Below are positions 1 through 6,958 of a stretch of 17,537 bases of DNA, piece by piece (within the stretch, counting starts at the first letter, position 1; each line of letters opens with the position of its first letter). Under the pieces are notes generated by a model that made no database searches, was not told the DNA's origin, and saw only the letters and a list, made by a program, of their open reading frames with translations. Made by a program: the position numbers and the translations under genes. The stretch is from Desulfobacter sp. (lineage in GTDB: Bacteria > Desulfobacterota > Desulfobacteria > Desulfobacterales > Desulfobacteraceae), in the NCBI GenBank assembly GCA_030145005.1, contig JAQYWJ010000024.1, forward strand, positions 1 to 17,537, given 5' to 3'.

Positions 1-2
1 AA

Positions 3-317
3 AAAATTGAGCATGCATGTATACTTTATCAAAATTCAGAAAAAAGTGCAGCTGAAAACCTTGCATTTAGGGTTTGTCCCCGGTTTGGTATGGTCTCCTA
101 AATCGGGCATCGCACTAACCCCGAATCGTTTATATTTGCTGAAAATGCATGGTACGATTCCATTGCAGCAAGAAGACTCAATTTACCTGCAATAGAAGTT
201 AATCCCGTTTACCAGGTGAATCCACTGGTAGCAATTAAAAAGGGAAAGGTTTATTTTCTGTCAAAAAATCAGCGCTTGATCGGTAAAGGCCCGGCTTATT
301 ACAGGAGAAGGAAATAA
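3..317 (+). pseudogene. 3' remnant of an interrupted gene, possibly a BtuF/FecB-like periplasmic binding protein
   Basis: The frame starting at base 3 is open to the TAA at 315-317 except for one in-frame TAA at 99-101. The 71 codons after that stop read like real protein and end in a segment with residues NPLVAIKKGKVYFL followed by an IGKGP motif. This resembles the C-terminus of cobalamin or siderophore-type periplasmic binding proteins, where a bulky-residue, aliphatic, AVKxGRVY-like strand precedes a GP motif near the end. That assignment is a remembered family pattern and is weak. The 5' part lies outside the window. The in-frame stop suggests a decayed gene, a sequencing error, or an ORF that is shorter than it seems. 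An alternative 62-codon ORF in another frame (7-195) overlaps but looks less protein-like. Confidence 0.35.
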
Positions 318-384
318 ACATGAATCCATAGGGAGAAATTTTTGAAATTCAAATTTAATTCAGCCTCATGGAAGGAAATTTAAA

Positions 385-2976
385 TTGAATATTTTAATGA
401 AATATACTTTAGCTGTTTCGGCAATCATTGTAACAGCCTTTACAGGGTTTGGCTATGCCGGCAGCGCGCAGACTCAGGCAGCAGTCGAAAAATTGAAGGA
501 TGACATGGTATCGCCCTCCCCTGCTTTGACAGCTTCAGAAAAGGATTCATTTTTCAAACCCCTTGGGCATAGAAGAAAACAACGAAAGGGCAATGCTTAT
601 GCGATCACCATGGCAGAGGAGGCATTGCCCGTAAATCAACTGCCCAGGATGGTGAAAGGGCACCCCAGACTGCTTGTAAGGCCAACGGAATGGAAAAACG
701 GATTGTCTCTTGGACAGATCCGGGCTCGTGCTGCACAGGAACCCTGGGCAAGGCAGGTTGCAAGGGATATGAAAAAACCGCCGGACCATCCATCTTCATC
801 TTCTGTGATTACCCATCGCGCCCTGCTTTATCTGATTACCGGTGATGAAACCCTGGTGCCCCATATTGTTGAACGGATCATGGCTGCCAAGCCTGCGTAT
901 AATGTCGGGGGTGGATTGGTTCAAACCGCTTTGTGGTTTGACTGGATTTACAACAGCCCCAGTGTTACAGATGATCAGCGTCGTCAGATGGCTGATAAAA
1001 TCGCAGCGGTGGCGTTAGAATGTGCGCGGATTTATGAATCCGGTCATGCTTTTGACATCTGGACGCATCGCGGGTCGCCTGGTTGGGCATCGGACGTACT
1101 CGCTGCCGGGCTTGTACTGGATGATCACCCGGACGCCGTCAAACTCAGGCGCTGGGGGATGGGATACTTTAAAAAAAATTATTTTCGGGCCTGGCAGCAT
1201 AATGGCGGTTCATGGATGCACGGCGGCAGTTCCTATAATATTGGTCTGATCATGCCGCAGATCATCTCCTTTTGGGCAAGTGCCGTGGAAGGCGAGGACA
1301 TCTACGAGGTTATTAAAAGGGATTATGGTAATTGGCTGGAAGGACATCTTCACTACATGATGGCCGAGGTATTTCCTGATAAGACCCGCAGTGATGCCGT
1401 GGCCTGGGATTATAATCCAAAAGGATTGAGGATCAAAGGCAAAATTTTCTATTGGACTATTGCCCGGGCCTGCGGCATTCCTGAATTTTACGCTTTCCAG
1501 CGATGGCTTGGTGAAGACCCCAAAAGCGGACACTATGGAAGGCTGCTTAAGATCCTGTTTTACGATGAAGCCATTGATTCCAAAACGCCGGAAACAATAT
1601 TGGATAAACCCTTTGTCAAGCTCTGGGGGCGGCAAGGGCCGGGTTACCTTCAAATGCGCAATAAGGGGTGGGCCAGGGACGGTACCGTGATCGAGTTCAA
1701 AAGCGGTGATTGGGTGTGGACACACAGCCAGGCCAATCATGTAAATTCATTCTGGATATTCAGTAAAGGACGTCTGGCAGTACAGGGAGGCAGCTATGGT
1801 CTGGATAACTGCTGGCATGGCGGCAGCGGCAGCCATTATTTTACCCAGTCCATCAGCAGCAATACCATGCTGATTTTTCAACCAGGAGAATTTACCCATG
1901 CCGGCGGGTCAAGAGCCGGAGACTTAATTGCGCCTGGAATTATCCCTAACCCTGGTGGTCAGCGGATGAGATGGGCCTGCGGTCAGACCTGTTTCACTTT
2001 TGATGAATATTTGAGGAGAAAGTTTGAAGAAAGCAATATCCAGGCGGGGTTGTTCGAAACCGGCGACATAAAAGCCTTTGAATATGCCCGGGATAACAGC
2101 TACACATATGTGTCCGGTGATGCCACCATGGCATACAACAATCCACGATTCAGCTATTGGTATAAGGAGAAAAAGTCTAAACGGGCCTGGAAAAATAAAC
2201 CCAAGATTGATCTGTTTACCCGTTCCATGGTGTATCTGATGGAAACCAATAATTTGATAGTTTTTGATCGAGTGCAATCTTTGGATGCTTCCTGGCGAAA
2301 GGCATGGGTGTGTCATTTCCAGGGCAAACCCGAGGTGGTGGATGGAAAACTTATCGCTGCGGAAGTGCCTGGTCACATTGAGGATTTCAATGGCAGCACC
2401 CTTCAGATGACCTGGGGCGATGGCGTGCTTAAACCGCCGGATTCAGATGATCCGGGAAGGCTGTTTATCCGGACACTGCTTCCGGAAGCACATATTATCC
2501 GTAGAATCGGCGGTGACGGGTATGAGGCCTGGTGGAACGGCAAAAATCGCACCGGAGACTCAAAAAAGGCCAAAGCCCTTATCGGTAAGCTTGATGCAGG
2601 CCGATGGCGGGTCGAAGTGTCGCCGGCAATTCCCAGGAAATTTGATACCTTTTTACATGTGCTTCATATTACCGATACAAAAACCAACAAGACGCCGCTT
2701 ATGGAAAAGGTTGAATCCAAGAACCGTGAAATGTTCGGTGTTTCAGTGGGCGGAAAGTTGGTCATGTTCGGACGTAAGGGGCAGGTTGATGGTGAAATAT
2801 CCTACCGTGCTCCAAAAGGTAAAATTGAACATTTGATTGTGGATTTAAAATGCGGCGGCAGGTATTCAGTGACAGGTACAACTGAAAAAGAAAATCAAAT
2901 GACTGCCAGCGGGGAAGGGACATTGAGGTTTACTACCGATGGTGTGGTCTCCGTCAGAGTTACTCCTGTAAGGTGA
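385..2976 (+). CDS. Exported heparinase II/III-like polysaccharide lyase
   Basis: Predicted secreted or periplasmic enzyme that would cleave an acidic (uronate-containing) polysaccharide by beta-elimination; the substrate is unknown. The 863-aa product starts at a TTG with an AAGGA ribosome site 8 nt upstream; the in-frame ATG at 397 is too far from it. Residues 1-25 form a signal peptide with likely cleavage after GYA. Residues about 90-390 are helical, as in the alpha/alpha toroid of this superfamily, with GSWMHGGSSY at 275-284, where a catalytic tyrosine would lie. Residues about 435-500 carry the hallmark second-domain pattern: H447, H452, N454-S455-F456, then a GGSYG turn and SSNTM (491-495). 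The rest is beta-rich. Its TGA overlaps a possible GTG start of the next gene, so the two are probably cotranscribed. Family assignment is fairly secure; the exact lyase family and activity are not. A non-catalytic role in exopolysaccharide processing is possible. Confidence 0.75.
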   Translation: MNILMKYTLAVSAIIVTAFTGFGYAGSAQTQAAVEKLKDDMVSPSPALTASEKDSFFKPLGHRRKQRKGNAYAITMAEEALPVNQLPRMVKGHPRLLVRPTEWKNGLSLGQIRARAAQEPWARQVARDMKKPPDHPSSSSVITHRALLYLITGDETLVPHIVERIMAAKPAYNVGGGLVQTALWFDWIYNSPSVTDDQRRQMADKIAAVALECARIYESGHAFDIWTHRGSPGWASDVLAAGLVLDDHPDAVKLRRWGMGYFKKNYFRAWQHNGGSWMHGGSSYNIGLIMPQIISFWASAVEGEDIYEVIKRDYGNWLEGHLHYMMAEVFPDKTRSDAVAWDYNPKGLRIKGKIFYWTIARACGIPEFYAFQRWLGEDPKSGHYGRLLKILFYDEAIDSKTPETILDKPFVKLWGRQGPGYLQMRNKGWARDGTVIEFKSGDWVWTHSQANHVNSFWIFSKGRLAVQGGSYGLDNCWHGGSGSHYFTQSISSNTMLIFQPGEFTHAGGSRAGDLIAPGIIPNPGGQRMRWACGQTCFTFDEYLRRKFEESNIQAGLFETGDIKAFEYARDNSYTYVSGDATMAYNNPRFSYWYKEKKSKRAWKNKPKIDLFTRSMVYLMETNNLIVFDRVQSLDASWRKAWVCHFQGKPEVVDGKLIAAEVPGHIEDFNGSTLQMTWGDGVLKPPDSDDPGRLFIRTLLPEAHIIRRIGGDGYEAWWNGKNRTGDSKKAKALIGKLDAGRWRVEVSPAIPRKFDTFLHVLHITDTKTNKTPLMEKVESKNREMFGVSVGGKLVMFGRKGQVDGEISYRAPKGKIEHLIVDLKCGGRYSVTGTTEKENQMTASGEGTLRFTTDGVVSVRVTPVR

Positions 2977-3014
2977 TATTCATCCATTTTTTTAAAGGAA
3001 ATAGAATCAAGCCG

Positions 3015-5672
3015 ATGATGAAAAAAATCTTAAAAAATTATTTGATGACCAAATTATTGTTCATTCGTTGTTTGACGGTTTTTTATTTTGCACTGCTGAT
3101 GTTTATAATTTTGATTTTTCCTTTGGTTTCAGTTGCAAAAGATAAGATAGAAACTGATCCTTTTTATCGAAAACTGCAAAAGGTTTGGTCTAATGTTCGA
3201 ATGGCGAAGGATGTCAACTATTGGTCGGCCCCGGAACGGACACCTGGACGGGTTTTATGTCAAATACCGGCAGCCGGTGATGTCTGGGTGAGTAACGATC
3301 AATGGCCGGATGGTTCGGATGCCCGGCGTTTCGGCTTGGATGCAGTGCGCCTTTCAGGAGCCGGGACTGATCATGAAAAGGCCCTGGCTGTCTACCGGTG
3401 GGTTCGACGCTGGATGATTTACAACAACAAACAAGGGTGCTCAACCGAACAATTGAATCCTGATGTCACGGGACGTCCCTGGGTCAACCAGGCTGACAAG
3501 CTGTTAAATGTCTATGGCGTTCACTGGTGCGGCGGACAGGCCCGGGTGGTCGAACAGGTTTGGCGGGCATTGGGTTATCGCGCTGAAAAGCTCATTCGAG
3601 GCGGCCATACCATCGTTGGCCTGCATTATCGGGATTACGACGGTATTGAACGCTGGCATGGTCTGGATGTTTCCCATAGTGCAGTGGCATGGCACGATTC
3701 CTATCAGCGGCTGCTGAGCCCGGATGAACTGTCCAGCCAATGGTATGCATTCTATTACCAGTATGGCCTGCCGGGCAACGGACATATTTATTTCAATGAT
3801 CATCGCATGGAGCTGTTTTTCCGGCGCGGTGAAACCTTGAAACGGTTGTGGGGGAATGTCGGAAAACCTTACCAGGATAACGCTGCTAGGGGCAAAGGGA
3901 TGGCCCAAAAGGTTCCGGATTTTGAACGGGGACCTTATCTCCCCTTTACTTACGGCAATGGAATATGGCGGTATGAACCCGATCTCTCCCAACCTGGATG
4001 GGAAAAGGGCCTTGCCGGGCCGTTGGTTAATATGGACAGCAAAAAACTGCAACCTGTCAAGGCAGATAAGCCGGCAGCAGCCATGTGGAATTTTCGAACG
4101 CCCTATATCATTTCTGACGCAAAGGTCAGGCTCAGGGTCTTTCGCAAAACCGTCCAGGATAAAATTCGTATATACCTGTCTATAAATAACGGAAAAACCT
4201 GGAAAATCGCATGGGAGTGTCCGGACAGTGTTCTGGGAGAAAAAGAGATTGCTGTTCCCATGTGTGACAGATTCCAGGTTTCTGAAAAAGGGCCAAAACC
4301 TCCTGTTGATTTTAATTCCCCCTTTGGGCGATACGCCTATCGTTTGAAATTGGAGCTTATTTCAAACGGGAGACCAGGGGGCTGCCGGGTAGATGAAATT
4401 GGTTTTGAGAATATTGTTCAGCTCAACCTTTATTCGCTCCCCCAGCTCCATCCGGGAAAGAATAACATCACGGTCCGTGGACGGATTGAACCTGGTGAAG
4501 CTCTTTTGGTAACCTATACTTGGGACGACCCAAAAGGAGAAGACCGTCGTAATGTCACCCTCGTGGAAAAAACACCGTATACTTACGAGATCATTGCAGG
4601 CGGAATTAAATGGGAAGACTGCGTCTGCAAGTCTATCACCATCGAAGCTGTGGCATCAACCGGGCAGGGGAATTGTACGGTCGTTAAAGAGAAGTTTTCC
4701 AGGTATAAAGATTTTCAAACCCTTTCTCCAGTAGAACAGACCATGGGGCGATGGAACGGGCAGCCTCTCCAGAAGGATTTGCCCAAACTCAAAGATGTGC
4801 TGACAGCAGTTCAAGATCCCAAGCGATTCAAACGTATGATGCGGGGAGCGGTCATTCTGGCAGATCCTCGAACCTTTGATGCATTCAAGAAATTATCCTA
4901 CAATGAAGCCGCTCCAAATAACAAACTTTTGGCTTTTGTGGGCATGTACCGGTCCGACCCGGAAAAAGCGCGGCCGGTGTTACTGGATATCCTCAATGAC
5001 CGAAATGGCAGCAGGGTGGTCTGGAGCAAAGGTAAGGATAAGAAGGATAAAGGTTGGGGGCGCGAGCTTTCATGGTGTGTTGGTGGAACAGTCATTGGAT
5101 ATATCGCTGCTGAAGCGCAGTGGAAAGAATTTTTACCGGGCCTGCTGGATGTCCTTGCCAGCAAGGAATGTGCTCCAGGCTGGGGTCCCCGGTATGGAAT
5201 TGTGAGGGTGATCGGCCTGCTGGGTGACGGCAGCAAAGAGGCGGCCGATGCCATTCGCGGGGTTCTTGAACATAGGTATCGAAAGGAACATGGAGACACA
5301 CTGATTGTTGCAGCCCTGGCTGCCGGCCGAATTGGTGATAGAACAGCCATTCCTGCTTTGCGGATACATCTTGAAAGGGATTACTGGCCCCTTAAACATA
5401 ATGCTGCCCTGTCTTTAAGCCGGTTGGGGGATACATCTATCATTCCACGGATGAAAGAGTGGTTGGCCGTCCCTTTTGATGAAAATTTCAGGGGCTACGC
5501 AGCTGAAGCATTGGGAAACCTTGGAGATAGAGATTCAATCAATTCTTTGAAACGTGCTTTGGCCATAGAACCCTTTCCCTGGGTACGTAACAAAATTCAA
5601 GAAGCGCTTAAGAAACTGGGTTATTCCAAAGCCCGGGATTTGAAACAGAACCCGTCTATCTGCTACGGTTAA
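3015..5672 (+). CDS. Exported transglutaminase-like protein with C-terminal HEAT-like repeats
   Basis: Large protein of about 885 aa. I place the start at ATG 3015 (second Met at 3018), which gives a basic N-region and one hydrophobic segment ending near PLVSVA, a signal peptide or membrane anchor. A GTG at 2973 overlapping the upstream stop as GTGA would add 14 residues and is the alternative. AAGGA at 2995-2999 lies rather far upstream (about 15 nt). Numbered from 3015, residues about 115-225 form a transglutaminase-like papain fold: C172 in HWCGGQA, H198 in GGHTIV and D218 in WHGLDVSH give the Cys-His-Asp order. The middle looks beta-sandwich-like, including an INNGKTW motif of the kind seen in sialidase or Asp-box repeats. 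Residues about 640-870 hold helical repeats such as AALAAGRIGD, ALSLSRLGD and AEALGNLGD, typical of HEAT/PBS-lyase repeats. Probably coexpressed with the lyase gene. Domain calls are good; whether it acts as a peptidase, acyl-transfer enzyme or scaffold is unknown. Confidence 0.7.
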   Translation: MMKKILKNYLMTKLLFIRCLTVFYFALLMFIILIFPLVSVAKDKIETDPFYRKLQKVWSNVRMAKDVNYWSAPERTPGRVLCQIPAAGDVWVSNDQWPDGSDARRFGLDAVRLSGAGTDHEKALAVYRWVRRWMIYNNKQGCSTEQLNPDVTGRPWVNQADKLLNVYGVHWCGGQARVVEQVWRALGYRAEKLIRGGHTIVGLHYRDYDGIERWHGLDVSHSAVAWHDSYQRLLSPDELSSQWYAFYYQYGLPGNGHIYFNDHRMELFFRRGETLKRLWGNVGKPYQDNAARGKGMAQKVPDFERGPYLPFTYGNGIWRYEPDLSQPGWEKGLAGPLVNMDSKKLQPVKADKPAAAMWNFRTPYIISDAKVRLRVFRKTVQDKIRIYLSINNGKTWKIAWECPDSVLGEKEIAVPMCDRFQVSEKGPKPPVDFNSPFGRYAYRLKLELISNGRPGGCRVDEIGFENIVQLNLYSLPQLHPGKNNITVRGRIEPGEALLVTYTWDDPKGEDRRNVTLVEKTPYTYEIIAGGIKWEDCVCKSITIEAVASTGQGNCTVVKEKFSRYKDFQTLSPVEQTMGRWNGQPLQKDLPKLKDVLTAVQDPKRFKRMMRGAVILADPRTFDAFKKLSYNEAAPNNKLLAFVGMYRSDPEKARPVLLDILNDRNGSRVVWSKGKDKKDKGWGRELSWCVGGTVIGYIAAEAQWKEFLPGLLDVLASKECAPGWGPRYGIVRVIGLLGDGSKEAADAIRGVLEHRYRKEHGDTLIVAALAAGRIGDRTAIPALRIHLERDYWPLKHNAALSLSRLGDTSIIPRMKEWLAVPFDENFRGYAAEALGNLGDRDSINSLKRALAIEPFPWVRNKIQEALKKLGYSKARDLKQNPSICYG

Positions 5673-5696
5673 ATTCTTATCAAAAAAGAGCATCAT

Positions 5697-6953
5697 TCAT
5701 TTATTTTGTGTAGCCCTGGATCCTGCTTTGATTTCCCTCTCTGCCACCTTGGTGCCGTCAGTCAACGCCGATGAAGGATAGAGTATAACCCGGTCACCCA
5801 GCTCTAAACCGCTGGAGACCTGTGCCTCGATACCATTATTTTGTCCGATCTCTACCCGCCGAAGAGTTGCTTTCCCGTCTGTGACCTGAAAAACTGCCCA
5901 GTCTCGGCCAGCCCGAAAAAGTGCACTGGAAGGGACAACCAGGGCGTCCGCCTTCTCCCAGACGACGATTTTTGCTTCAACACGAAAGCCATGGCCGAGT
6001 TTTTTCCATGTTTGCTGCGGGTCAGTGAACCGGATAATGGTATTGACCCGTTGTTCCTCCACGCCCAGGGCGGAAACCTTGGTGAAGCCCCAGGGCTCAA
6101 TACGTTGGACAATACCTTCCAGGTTGCCTGGACCGCCCCAGCCTAAAAAAATAACCCGATTACCGGGGGAAACCTGCACGGCATCGGAAGACAACAGTTC
6201 AACCACCACCTCAAGATCACTTTCTACGTTGCCAATTTCCACGACAGGGGTGCCTGCGGCCAAGGTCGATGCACTTTCCTGCAGAAGACGAAGCACCTGG
6301 CCATTTACCGGCGCATAAAGAGAAAAAACTTTTTCTGTCCTATCGCCTGGATGGTCCGCTACGCGATTATCGTTTTGACTAATCAAACGGGCACGAGCAT
6401 TGTCAATTTCTGCTTCCCGCATGGTAATAGTCGCTTGAGCCGCCAGGAGAGCCGCCTCTGCGACATGCGCTTGCCGTAAGGCAAGATCAAGTTCTGACTG
6501 GCTCATTACATTGGATTTCTGAAGGTGGCGTGTGCGGCGCAGTTCAACTTCCGCCAGTTTTTTATCCGCGACGGCTTTATTGAGATCGGCCTGGGCAGTC
6601 CTCAATACAGCTTCGGCTGTGGCTATTGCCGCCCTGATTTCCGCCACGGTTCTGACATCAAGCGGCGGAGCTATTTCCGGCAACATTTCAGCGACCACAC
6701 TCTCTTTTCCGATGACTTGATCCCCAGGCTCAACATGTACTCGCAAAAGGCGGCCGGCAACAGGAGTTGAGACAATATAAGCGTCATGCACGCGGGTCTT
6801 CCCTTCTTCGTCAATGGTGATGACCAGATGATTGCGTACCACTTCACCCATATCCACCATCAATGGCCGCGGCCAGAAAGCGAAAGTCAGCAGGGCCACG
6901 ATCAAGACAAGGATGCTGATCGTTAAATAATTTCTGGACTTCTTCTTGGCCAT
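5697..6953 (-). CDS. HlyD/MacA-type periplasmic adaptor (membrane fusion protein)
   Basis: Inner-membrane-anchored adaptor of a tripartite ABC exporter, 418 aa. Residues 1-8 are basic, and residues about 10-27 form the single N-terminal membrane segment. The split lipoyl-like domain has its first half at about 61-91 (STPVAGRLLRVHVEPGDQV) and its second at about 208-250 (YAPVNGQVLRLL). Between them, about 103-195, is an Ala/Glu/Arg-rich coiled-coil hairpin, followed by beta-barrel and membrane-proximal domains. It starts 5 nt after the permease stop, with GGGAG in the permease 3' end as ribosome site (8-nt spacing), so translation is probably coupled. It is the last gene of the operon and converges with the transglutaminase-like gene over a 24-bp gap that shows no hairpin terminator. 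No outer-membrane TolC-like partner is encoded here, so a genomic one is presumably shared. Confidence 0.88.
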   Translation of the reverse strand: MAKKKSRNYLTISILVLIVALLTFAFWPRPLMVDMGEVVRNHLVITIDEEGKTRVHDAYIVSTPVAGRLLRVHVEPGDQVIGKESVVAEMLPEIAPPLDVRTVAEIRAAIATAEAVLRTAQADLNKAVADKKLAEVELRRTRHLQKSNVMSQSELDLALRQAHVAEAALLAAQATITMREAEIDNARARLISQNDNRVADHPGDRTEKVFSLYAPVNGQVLRLLQESASTLAAGTPVVEIGNVESDLEVVVELLSSDAVQVSPGNRVIFLGWGGPGNLEGIVQRIEPWGFTKVSALGVEEQRVNTIIRFTDPQQTWKKLGHGFRVEAKIVVWEKADALVVPSSALFRAGRDWAVFQVTDGKATLRRVEIGQNNGIEAQVSSGLELGDRVILYPSSALTDGTKVAEREIKAGSRATQNK

Positions 6954-6958
6954 GTCCG

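Noticed and set aside
7..195. 62-codon plus-strand reading frame at the left edge
   Set aside because: It has no recognisable pattern and overlaps a frame (3-317) whose downstream part looks much more protein-like.
341..353. 13-bp palindrome TTTGAAATTCAAA ahead of the lyase gene as an operator
   Set aside because: It is short and made of low-complexity AT sequence. It shares TTCAAAT with the 10.2-kb dyad, but one copy is not enough to claim a common regulator.
1210..1740. 176-codon minus-strand frame inside the lyase gene
   Set aside because: It is fully antisense to a well-supported gene and has no ribosome site or family pattern; it arises from the coding bias of the opposite strand.
5673..5696. 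Bidirectional terminator between the convergent genes
   Set aside because: Only 24 bp are present and I find no stem-loop; an A-run alone does not support a terminator.
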